Positions 48,971-59,174 of a stretch of DNA of 64,000 nucleotides are shown here, piece by piece. The stretch spans positions 310,001 to 374,000 of the forward strand of contig JAHGAU010000030.1 in NCBI GenBank assembly GCA_019925105.1, written 5' to 3'. The notes below the pieces were generated by a model. The model had not been told where the DNA came from and did no database searches. It was given only the letters and a program-made list of their open reading frames with translations. The stretch is from Niebla homalea. Taxonomy: Eukaryota > Ascomycota > Lecanoromycetes > Lecanorales > Ramalinaceae. Position 1 is the first letter of the stretch; every line of letters begins with the position of its first letter. The translations under genes were made by a program, and so were the position numbers.

Positions 48971-50330
48971 ATAAAGCGTTTTTAATATTAATTATAATCC
49001 GTTATTATTTAATTTATAATATTAGAATCTTATATTAAGTAAGTTACTCCCATACCCGCTTTTACTTATAAATTTTATATTTCTTATATACCTCGGATTT
49101 AAGTTAATTATAAAGTATAAGGTAATAATGTTAATATTTAACTTAATCCGTTAACGATTTATTTTCTTATATAATAGAAATAAAACGGTGATACTTTTAT
49201 AAATTATATTTTTAATAATAATTAATTATCTTATCTTATAATTTAGGAAGTATATCTTATTATAAATAATAATAACGTTATATATCCCCTTAAAAATTAC
49301 GAAACGTTTATTAATTAAATTCTTAAGTAAAGAAAATTATTTACTTAATTTCGGGCTTTAACTTCCAGTACGTAATTATTCCTTAATATTATTAAGGGAC
49401 CTCTTATAAAAGGAACGTAAAAAAGGGCGGATAATAAAGTTAACCGTTATCTTTTAATAAACCTTTACGAGCCCGTTTTTTATAATATTAAGTTTCCTTT
49501 ATAAATAATAATAAATCCGAGGGGGGCGTTAACGTAAAAATATACTTAAATAAATCCTTAAGGTAATATATTAATAAACGGGGTCTTAAGATATTAAGAA
49601 GAGCTTTATTAAAGTACTCAATATAAAGTTTACGTATTTAAAGTATATGTTTTTTATTATTTTCTTTTATATATTATTAAATTAAATATATAAGCTTAAA
49701 GTTTAAAAATAATTAATAAGCTTTATACTATATTTCAATATAAAGGTTTTTCTATTTTAATTCTGAATATATTAATTATTCCGGGAGTATAATAACGTTA
49801 TTTTAAAAAAGAACGTTAATATAATAAGTTTATATATAGGTTCCTTTATAAACGTAAGCTATAAACCTGAAATTACCGTATTCTTTAACGGTCCGACGTA
49901 TAATTATTAAATTATTATTTAAAATAAATATATTAAATTATAAATTATATATAAAATAAGAATTATATATTAATAATAAAGCAATATAAATATAAATTAA
50001 AGTTAAAGATTAAATAAACAATATAATAACTTAATAGTAACCTTTATATTAAATAATAATTAAATTAATTATAGAATAATTAAGATTATTACTAATATAT
50101 TTTAGCGTTAACGATAATAGGAAAGTTAATCCGCTAAACTTATTATAAATTATATATATAAAATATTATAAAGGTTACTTTAAATATTTCTTACGTAGCT
50201 ATCCGAATACTAAATTATATAAAATAAATACTATATATTTAACGCGATTTAAAGATAACGAGAATATTAATAAATAAGATATTTATATAATAAATATTAG
50301 GACTTAAAGTTATAGTATTACCCGTTTCTA
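48971..50330. other. degraded AT-rich DNA, no gene recognised
   Basis: RIP-mutated. A G-rich hexamer context near 49,520 and scattered CpG remain, but no readable domain was found. Confidence 0.5.
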
Positions 50331-50639
50331 TTTATCCTTATATAGTATATTTTTTATCTTTTCTTATTCTATAAGCATAAACGATTTTAAGGTCTTTATT
50401 ATTATAACCCCTTAAAATAAATTAAGTCTTATAAAGAAAACTATAGGCTTAAAAAAAATACTGCTTTTTATTATAATTTTATTGAAAATACTATTATAGA
50501 AGAGTTTATTATTAATAATAAGCAATTTACGTTAATTTTATTATACTTTTTTAAAAGCTACCTTTATTTAAGTAACGGTATTATTTTATCCTTAAATTCG
50601 ATCTTAAAGAATCCTTATAAAGGATAACAATTTAATATT

Positions 50640-50915
50640 AACTTAAGATCCTACGATATTCTTTTAAAATATCGGGGAATTCCGGGTATTAATAATTATT
50701 ATTTTATTATTATAATTATAGAAGATTACCGTTTAAAGTTTATTAATATATTAAAATTTAAAAGCTTTATCGGTTATAATAATTAATTAGAAAATAAACG
50801 GCGGACGGATATAAAGTGGATATTATTTAATTAATTTAATATAAGAGAAAATTAACGTAAAATTATTATTTATCTTTTTAATAAATTCGCCTTTAAGATT
50901 GACTTTTTAATTATA
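50640..50915 (+). other. FHA-domain relic within the kinase pseudogene
   Basis: About 90 residues with the expected alternation of beta strands. The GINNYYFII segment aligns to the conserved S-x-x-H-F/C-x-I strand, with Ser read as Asn and His as Tyr (both RIP-type changes). Confidence 0.6.
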
Positions 50916-51069
50916 AAAAAGACCACTTTAAATATTAAGTAAATCTATATATTTTTATTAAATAACGGACGGTAGTAATACCTTAAATTATTATACTTAA
51001 TATGGTTAATTTCTTACCTACGGTAGCTTTTAATTAGCCTCGGACTCTTAAGGATAAGCCTATATATCT

Positions 51070-51900
51070 TAATAATAGATTAATTAAACGTAATGGCTAC
51101 GTATTAATCTATTACTTTATACTTACTTAAACGTTTTAAATATATATTATTAAGAAGTTTATCCGGCTTTTTAAATACCCTAAAGATATATAACTTTATA
51201 AAATTCGGAACGAAATTATAATAATAAGAGATAATCCTTATATAAATTTATATATATTTTATAATAAGCGTAAATTTAATATTTATAAAGTTTAATATTA
51301 TACTTATAATTGACTTTTAAGAAACGTTTAAGCCGTTCCTTATTATATTTTTATATTTACGTAATAATTTATCGGACGTAAAAATAAATAAATTATAATA
51401 TATTAATACTTTTCACTAAATACTTTTTAGCCTTTAATATCTTTATAAACGTAATATTATATATTAAGATTTAAAGCCAGAAAACTTTTTTGTTATAAAG
51501 CCGTTTAAGATTATTATTATAGACTTTAATTTTTTAAAATTGGTATTAAACGGGGGTTTCTTATAATTTACGTTAAATATTTATTTTTACGTTATACTTA
51601 AAATCTATTATAAACGCGGGTACGGCTTTATAGTAAATTTATAATTTATTAATATTATAATTATAGAACTTTTATATTATTTCTTAAATCGGATTAAAGC
51701 TATATAGTTTAGAAGTTATAAATAAGTATAAAAGTAAGTAAATATACTTATTTATATAACTAAGGATATTAATGAGAATAACGACTGAATTAAGGTATTA
51801 ATATTCTTATTAAAATTATTAAATATTAATTTAAGAGAAAATTAACGGTAAATAAATACTTAAAGAAAAAATATAAAAACGGTATATTTAAGAAAGACAT
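51070..51900 (+). other. protein kinase domain relic
   Basis: Subdomains I-III, VI and VII are legible in order. HRDLKPEN reads approximately LRFKARKLF and DFG reads DFN. The C-lobe is faint but follows (LNGGFL... near 51,550 would precede the APE loop). Confidence 0.7.
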
Positions 51901-53000
51901 TAATAGAAATATTAAAAACGTAAATACTTTAAAGGATAACGATTATGTTAACGGAGCGTTAACGCCCCGATATTTAAGATTAATAAAAATTTTATTTATT
52001 ATTACCGTTATAAATAAAGACATTTAAGATCACATTAATAACCGTTGATTAAATTTAATAAAGCTATAATTACCTTATAATTAATTAATAATTTTTACTT
52101 ATAACTTATTAAGGACCCCCTTATATTAAACGACGAAATATCGAGGTATTAATAAGAACCGTTATAAAATGTATAAAGGAAAAGCCTTAAATCTCGATAT
52201 AGAAAAAATAATTAATAAAAGTTAAGGAAAAGGCTATTAAGTTATTACTTTTATAACTTTAAAAACGTCTTAATATATACGTTCCGATTCGAAACGAAGG
52301 ACTTATTAAAGTTAAATATATCGGTAAATATAACGTTTTATCGTTTATTAAGTAGCTTTTAAACTATAATAATATTAATAGTACTATAATTAATATATCC
52401 GCTTAAAGCCGGGTATCTTTTATAATTTTTTATATTACGTAACTTCTCTCTTATATCTTAAAGTATTAAATACGTTTTATATTAAGAAGGTTTCCTACTT
52501 TTTATAATAAATTTAATTTTCTAATTAATAATAAGTTTTTAACGTTATAATTTAATCTTTATTATTAAGCGTTAAATTATAGGCTATTATATTATTAAAC
52601 CCCGTTATTATTAAGGTATATAATAATATTTATATTATATTACTTATAATTAATAATATGAAAGTCGAATATAATAACTTTAACCTTAATATAATTGCTT
52701 TATATAAGGCCTTTTAATTAGAAAAGAAGTATATTAAGATTATTAATTGCGTAAAGTATTAATATATTTATATAATAATAACTTAAATCTTGCCCTTTAT
52801 TAAACTTATATAATAATAAAGTCCTTAAAAGATAATAAGACGTAATCTTATAGTCCTATTACCGGGGGCTATTTTAAATTACCTACCGGCACCCTATATA
52901 TTAATTTTAATCAATATAAATCGTTTACCGCGAATAATAACGATTTAAAGTAATCATATTATTACCGTAAATTAAGGTACGGCGGCCGTTTAAAATGTTA

Positions 53001-53005
53001 CTTAA
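53001..53005. repeat. TSD of TRIM2, left copy
   Basis: cttaa, repeated at 54,102-54,106. Confidence 0.85.
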
Positions 53006-53095
53006 TGTTATGGCAGTACCTACCCTGGAGCAAGGGCTCCGGGGTAGGGCCTACCCCTGGGGGTGATCCCCCGGGTAGACTACCTTCTTATATAT

Positions 53096-53128
53096 GGTAA
53101 TAGCGGCTTACCTTTAAGCGCTATTACC
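53096..53128 (+). other. conserved hairpin in TRIM2 5' LTR
   Basis: GGTAATAGCG-g-CTTA pairs with TAAGCGCTATTACC, the same stem and bulged G as in TRIM1. The 3' LTR copy is at 54,014-54,046. Confidence 0.85.
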
Positions 53129-53158
53129 TACCCCGGATAGCTACTTTTATCCATAAGA

Positions 53159-53169
53159 TGGCCGAGTAT
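53159..53169 (+). promoter_or_regulatory. A-box-like element in TRIM2 5' LTR
   Basis: TGGCCGAGTAT here and TAGCCGAGTGG in the 3' LTR. Each is one or two G-to-A/T-type changes from TGGCCGAGTGG. Confidence 0.6.
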
Positions 53170-53253
53170 TTATTACCCTAATAGAGTAATAACGCAACTT
53201 CAGGGTAATGCACCCCCGGAGTTAACCTTAAGGGTTTAAAGGGGTAGGTTTAT

Positions 53254-53264
53254 AGTTCGAATCC
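53254..53264 (+). promoter_or_regulatory. B-box-like element in TRIM2 internal region
   Basis: AGTTCGAATCC fits the B-box consensus (RGTTCGANNCC) fully, at the same relative place as in TRIM1. Confidence 0.7.
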
Positions 53265-53381
53265 GAGGACGCTTATAAAGTGAGACTTTTAGGTAATTCA
53301 GGAGGTAAAACTGAGCGTGAATACGGGGGCGGGTAGGACCCGCTACCCTATAGTACCGGGGGCCGAGGTCCGAGGTACAGC

Positions 53382-53524
53382 GGGGGGCCGGAATGCCTAA
53401 AAACTACCGAGGGGGGGCCGGAATGCCCGAAAACTACCGAGGGGGGCCGGAATGCCCGAAAACTACCGAGGGGGGCCGGAATACCCGAAAACTACCGATA
53501 CGGGGGGCTGAAACGCCCTAAAAC
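53382..53524 (+). repeat. about 29-bp tandem repeat inside TRIM2
   Basis: Five copies of a unit gggggccggaatgcccgaaa followed by actaccga, the last one degenerate. TRIM1 has a single copy near 24,580, so the array expanded in TRIM2 alone. Confidence 0.9.
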
Positions 53525-53907
53525 TACGCGGGCCAATCGTGGGATCATAGGTAAGGCACCTTAAGACGTGGCCTTTACCTGCTTAATAAGGAACGGTACG
53601 GGTATGGGTACTTATTAAAGGTTACCCGGGCCTACTTAATAAGAGAAAAGTAAGTTATTCTTAACGAGGATATTAAACCCCGGGCTATATTCTTATAAAG
53701 TTATTAAGCTTTTAAATTATACTTACGGGTTATTAAATCCGGGTCCGGTTTAAGAGGTTTAGATTTATACCGGAGGTAATCTCCCTTAGGTAAGGAGCTT
53801 TTAACCCTTACTTACCTATTTAATTAAGTTTTAAGAAGACCTCCAGCCTGGGGGGTAATTCCCCCCCGGAGGCGTGGTTTATAGTCTATGGGCTTAGGGA
53901 CGAGCCT

Positions 53908-53923
53908 ATAGGAAAGGGGATAC
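53908..53923 (+). other. TRIM2 polypurine tract
   Basis: ataggaaaggggatac directly precedes the 3' LTR. Confidence 0.7.
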
Positions 53924-54101
53924 TGTTATGGTAGTACCTACCTTGGAGCAAGGGCTCCGGGGTACGGCCTACCCCTGGGGGTGATCCCCCGGGTAGACTA
54001 TCTTCTCATATATAGTAATAACGGCTTACCCTTAAGCGCTATTACCTACCCCGGATAGCTACTTTTATCCATAAGATAGCCGAGTGGTTATTACCCTGAC
54101 A
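53924..54101 (+). repeat. TRIM2 3' LTR
   Basis: 178 bp, TGTTATGGTAG...CCCTGACA, followed by the TSD cttaa. Confidence 0.9.
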
Positions 54102-54106
54102 CTTAA

Positions 54107-55640
54107 GATATTAAGCTGACGGCGGTAAACGTAAAAAAGGGGTTTTTCTTGGTATTATAGGGATAAAATATTACTTATAAGGTCGGACGGGATAAAATAG
54201 AGTTAATCTTTAATGAATCTTATTTTATTATTACGCCCTTACGGTATTAAATCCTTTTATACTTTATATTTATTTTATTTTTTAAGTTTTAAATTATTAT
54301 TTTATAGCTTTTTATTTTTATTAATATTTATTACCTTTAAAGTAATTTATATATTAATATTAACTTTAATAAAAACGGGTATATAATTATTTAAAGCAAT
54401 TTATATATTAATATTAATTTTAACGAAAACGGGTATATAACCCTCCCAAGTAATTTATATATTAATATTAAGGTTAATAAAGAAAAGTATATAATCTTTA
54501 AGAATAATTTCTATATTGCTATTAAGTTTATTAAAGAAGGGTATATAATGCTCCTATTAGAAAGTTATATTTATAAGGGTACCCCTGGAAATTCTATTTA
54601 TAAGGTATTATAACGATAATTAATATAACACTGAAGAACTATATTTATATTTATTAAGAGTACTTTTATATTACGTATAACGTATTAAAAGGTATTAAAG
54701 TAATTTATAAATAAATAAGGGAGAAAATTTACTTATTATTACTTATATCCTTTACCCCCTAGACTCTTAATACTTTAAAAGATTAAGGTATATAAGTATT
54801 ATAAGCTTTTTTTAATAAGTTAAAGTTAAGTATATATAATCTTATTGCCGGTATTATAAAGCTTAAATTTTCTATCCGGTTAAAAATAGGATTTTATTTT
54901 AGATTTCGGATTTTAATAAGTATTTTAATTATAAAGTTAATTAATTAAGGCTTTAAATATCGATTTAATAAAGGTTTTTACGTATTATTACGCTATATTA
55001 CTATAATATAAGAAGTTCTTTATTATAATAACGGTAAGTACGTATTATTATATTATTTCTAATACTCCTTAAATTAAAATGCTTTCCCTTTTATAAGTTA
55101 TATTATTTATTTAAGCTTAGTTATTATTTATTTTAACGTTATAAAATCTTTATAATTTATTTTATAAAAAAGCGTAAATTTTAAAGTTAAAATCATAAAA
55201 ATTACGCTTAAATTAAATAGCCGTTTAAAAATAAATAATTTAATTTTATCTTTAATTATAAATTTAATATATCGCTCCCGTTTAATTATAAATTAAGCCT
55301 TCTTTAAGTTAAAATATTATTAAAGATATTTATTTCGTCGCTTTAATATTATTATTTAGTCTTAATATAACTTATTAAGTCTGGAAAATCTATAAATATC
55401 GATTTCTTATTAAAGGTATTTAGACGTTAAAGACCGTTAACTTAAGATTTTTCGTAATTTAATATCTTAAAATAATAATTTTATTTTATAATTAAAATTA
55501 ATAGTATTATCTTAATAATTTAATTTAATTATAAACTTAATGATACGGTATTGATTTCACTTAAAAGTATATATTAATTTCTCTATAATAGAAATTTTCT
55601 ATATATTTTAAATATTTAAACGTAATAAAAATAATAAACA
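54107..55640. other. AT-rich degraded DNA around a 54-bp tandem repeat
   Basis: The first roughly 60 bp (gacggcggtaaacgtaaaaa and on) may be the end of the kinase pseudogene separated by TRIM2. Beyond that, apart from the tandem array at 54,340-54,555, I see no readable domain. Confidence 0.4.
54340..54555. repeat. 54-bp tandem repeat, 4 copies
   Basis: The unit begins aagtaatttatatattaata and ends cgggtatata plus a variable hexamer. Copies 1-3 are close; copy 4 is more diverged. Confidence 0.85.
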
Positions 55641-58300
55641 TAAAGATTCTACAGCCGATTAAGCGACTATTTAAACCTTTTTAAAGACTGATAAAGGCCC
55701 GGCTTAATAAGACTTAAGTTAATCTTAAGAAGCCCGGCGAAAAAGTTTTAAAGTATTAAAAATTCATTTATCCTTATTATAGGGTATACTGGATATAATG
55801 TTAATAAAATTATAAACTATTAAAACCTTAGTCTTTTAAAATCGATTATAAGAATTTAGGGTATTTCGGCGGTAAAATCCTTATTACTTAATTTTAAGTT
55901 AATTACAGCCGTTATTACGGCCGGGCGGTTACGGAAAAAGTAACATAAAATACTATTAACTTTTTATTTTTAATTAGAATCTTAGGATTGCTAAATAAAG
56001 CGCTTTTTGTTTTTTTATATATATATTTATAATTTAAGTATTTATAATAACTTTTAATTTTACGTTTAAGACCTTCCGTAATGAATTTTAACCTTATTTA
56101 AGCCGTTAATAACTTTATAAATATTCCTATTTTTATTTTAAATATTAATGCCGATTTATATATTTTAATTATTATTGCGACTTTTTACTATTAATATAAT
56201 TTAATAAGTTTTCTTAAAAGTAAAGATTTTAACGTAAAAGGCTGGATCTTTAATTATCGCTTATTATATTAAAGTTTAACTTAATCCGAATTGGATATTT
56301 TAATTATTACTTATAAGGTTATAATAGGCTTATTAAATTACTTAATAGATAATTTACGATCATCTATAAATTATTAAAAACTTTATTAAAGAAATAAATA
56401 TAAATAAGTCGGGATATATTATAATAAATAACGTAAATAATAATATAAAAAGTAATAATAAAAATAATATAATAAAGAATAAACAGAATAGTATATTTAA
56501 TAACGTAAAAAATAATATACTTATTAAAGATAAAGTTAATAAATCAGAAGAAATAAACTATTTAATTTATACTTTAAAAAACGGGTTTTAAAAAAAGAGT
56601 AAAATTATTATATTTATTATTATCGGTATTAATATTATAAACGGTAAGTTAAATAAATTACGAGATATATAATGGTAAAGATCTATTATAATAAAGTATT
56701 TTTATCTTTTATAAAATTATTATTAACTTTACGTATTAATAATAAGGATAAAGCATTAAGATTATAATATTTATTAATAATCTATAATATTAAATTTATA
56801 CGTTTTCTTTTTAACCGTTATCGCCGCCTTTTAATATTATATTAAGGTTAAAAGGTTACGGGTAATAAATACGATTTATATTATACTTAAAGTTAATTAA
56901 TAAATTATATATTATATCGCGTTTATTATTTTTAATATTAAAAATAATTATTATTTATATTCTTTTAATCAATAAATATAAAACTGTTTATTTTTTTTAT
57001 ATAATTAATATTATATTTACGCTATATAATTACGTAAACTTATCCGCTTTTTTTATGAAATTCGATTTCCGTTTTATAAATCGTTAAGTTTTAGCCTTTA
57101 TTTAATACGATATATTAAATTTAATAATTATAAGTTAAAATAATAAATTATAAAATAAAATTCTTAAAATAAAGCGTTTTTTATCTTAAACGGTTTTTAA
57201 TAATAAATTATAACTTTAAACGGTAGTAATTTATAACTTTAGCTAATAACTTAACGTTAAAAGTGGCGGTTAATTATTTTTTATTTAAAATACTATTAAT
57301 TTACATAACGTAAAAACTTTAAACTTAAAGTTATATAATTAAAAAAATATATCTTTTAATTTTTACCTTTATTACGTTACTTTTTACCTCCGAATCTTAT
57401 AATATTAATATAAAGGCTATTTATATAATATCCTTAAGTAACGCCGCTATAATATTAAATAGCGTTATAATATTAAATAATATTATAACATTAAATAGCA
57501 TTATAATATCGGGTAACGCTATAATATCGGGCAGCGTTATAATATTAAATAATACCGTAATAAATTTAGTATTAGAAATACTATGGTTTAAAGTAATAAC
57601 CTATAACGAGCCTTTTTACCCCTTATTAATATATATTACGCTTAAATTCTAATAAAAGTAAATTATGGTTTTTTTACTTTATCCCGTTACCGATTACCGT
57701 AATGGGTCGTAAAATCCGGGTATAACGGATTATATTTTAAGCGTTAAAAACTTTAAGTCTTATTTTTAGTCTTACGTTATAATTAATATTAACCCTTTAA
57801 AAGTATATTAAATATCTTTTAATTTATTATATATAGGTTTAATTTTTAAAGAAGGCGTATATTAATTAAAATTAGGATTTTATGAAAATTATATCCTTAA
57901 TAAGGATTCTATAGTATTTATTACGTTTCTATATTTATTAAAATAATATAAAAAGGATATTATAAATAAATCTATAAATAATAATAATATAATATAATTT
58001 ACTTATTTATTAAATAATTTTTCTATAGATAAATAATATATTATCCGTTATATTATTATATTTTCTTTTATTTTAAAATATTTACTTTATCCGTAACCTT
58101 TTAATCATATTATAAGTATTTATTTATAATTTCGACTTTTAAATATATCTTATAAATAAAAGTATAATTTATATATAATTTATTAATTAATCGATATTAT
58201 TAATTATAAAGGAGAAGGATAAATATATTAAGTAGAATATAAGAGGAATTAAGTTTATTATATTTAAAATTAATATTATAAAAAAGAGTAATTTAAGTAT
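55640..58300 (+). pseudogene. unidentified RIP-broken gene with P/Q hexapeptide repeat
   Basis: Long stretches on + become open if TAA/TAG are read as former CAA/CAG: about 55,650-56,350 (for example KPGEKVLKY, then DYKNLGYFGGK) and 56,330-57,560 (asparagine-rich, NNVNNNIKSNNKNNIIKNK). The latter runs into a hexapeptide repeat rich in Pro, Gln and Tyr. A second frame is readable downstream to about 58,300 (EGVYxLKLGFYENYILNKD). Frame changes suggest introns or indels. Stop codons of only the RIP type argue for a real former gene. I recognise no domain and assign no function. It may be one gene or two. Confidence 0.45.
57443..57560 (+). repeat. 18-bp coding minisatellite
   Basis: About 6.5 copies of an 18-bp unit (taatattaaatagcgtta and variants). 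In the frame whose stops are all TAA, reading TAA as CAA gives a QY[Q/R]xxP hexapeptide repeat, as found in low-complexity tails of fungal proteins. The competing stop-free frame (VIILN repeats) is likely the artefact. Confidence 0.75.
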
Positions 58301-59174
58301 AAGCTTATATATATTATTTAAATTAATAAGATATAATAATTTATTTTAATCTATATATTAATAAAATTAATATATAAGAAAAATATAATATTTATATAAA
58401 TATTAAGATTAATATTTTATTATAAAATTTAAGATTTATAATTACGTATATTTTTTTAATTATAGAATATTTTATCTATTAAAAACTTTTCGTAAAAAGT
58501 TACGTTAAATATTTTAGATTCTATTGGTAGTTTAATACGGAGTTTAATTATTAAGTATTTATAAGTTATATAGAAGAATATATTTATTTAAGTTAACGCT
58601 TTTTATAATAACTTCTTTTATTAACGCTTTATATATATTCGGGTTAAAAGGCTTATAGGATACTTTAAAGTTCGTTAAGCCCTTATCGTTAAAAAGACGG
58701 GGAAATATACGACGTAATTAATTATTAAGTTAATTTAACGGAAACTTAAGTAAATATCCGTTCGGTTTATATACGTAAAAGATTATAAAGTATATTTTCT
58801 TAATACTTAATAAATACTATATATTTAAAAGTAGGAAAGATTTTAAATATATATATAAATAATTAACGGGGTAAAGTTTAATATTAAGTTTAACGTAAGA
58901 AATCTTTACGGCCTTTTAAGAGTTTAAGGTACGTTTAGCCCGTACGGGCTCCTATAATTAAACTTTACAATAAAGTTATAGCTTATTAACGCGTATTTTA
59001 ACACTTTAGACCTTACGGTTATCTTAACGTATGGGATATATAAAACCTTTATAATATTAAATAACCGTATACTTAATTGGAATTTTAAGGGCCGAATTAA
59101 CCCTATAGTTAAAAAATACTTTAAGGAAATAGTATATCTTACGGTACTTATATTTTTACTTATTATTAAATAAT
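58301..59174. other. degraded AT-rich DNA, no gene recognised
   Basis: RIP-mutated. A 14-bp perfect palindrome agcccgtacgggct lies at about 58,937-58,950. Nothing else was recognised. Confidence 0.5.

Larger units (their letters stand above)
50330..53000 (+). pseudogene. FHA-domain Ser/Thr protein kinase gene, RIP-broken
   Basis: Reading TAA/TAG as former Gln/Trp codons reveals two domains in order. At about 50,640-50,915: YDILLKYRGIPGINNYYFIII, RRTDIKWILFN and FNKFAFKIDF, fitting a fungal forkhead-associated (phosphothreonine-binding) domain with its xISxxHFxI strand and C-terminal FRIxV strand. At about 51,070-51,900 a kinase fold: IIKK (Lys of subdomain II near 51,149), NEIIIIRDNPYINLYIF (subdomains III-IV), ILRFKARKLF (cf. 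HRDLKPEN) and IIIIDFN (cf. the DFG loop, near 51,521). A readable tail continues to about 52,970 without a recognised domain. Genes of FHA-plus-kinase layout occur in fungal accessory regions (recollection, not checked). The copy cannot be functional. This is the clearest host-type gene relic in the window. TRIM2 inserted at or in its 3' end. Confidence 0.75.
53006..53183 (+). repeat. TRIM2 5' LTR
   Basis: 178 bp. It ends ...CCCTAATA where the 3' LTR ends ...CCCTGACA, two RIP-type changes. Its A box reads TGGCCGAGTAT. Confidence 0.85.
53006..54101 (+). mobile_element. TRIM2: 1,096-bp miniature LTR element related to TRIM1
   Basis: Two 178-bp direct repeats (TGTTATGG...CCCTGACA) bound a 740-bp internal region and are flanked by a perfect 5-bp TSD. 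It shares with TRIM1 the LTR hairpin, the A box near the LTR end, a B box about 70 bp into the internal region, a ggggccggaa.gccc.aaaactaccga motif, a gcctccagcctgggg block and the polypurine tract. The rest of the LTR differs (TRIM2 has an extra hairpin around ggagcaagggctccgg). The two are therefore distinct subfamilies of one lineage. No coding frame was found. It is GC-rich; a few G-to-A/C-to-T changes are seen in single LTRs, so RIP was light. Confidence 0.85.
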
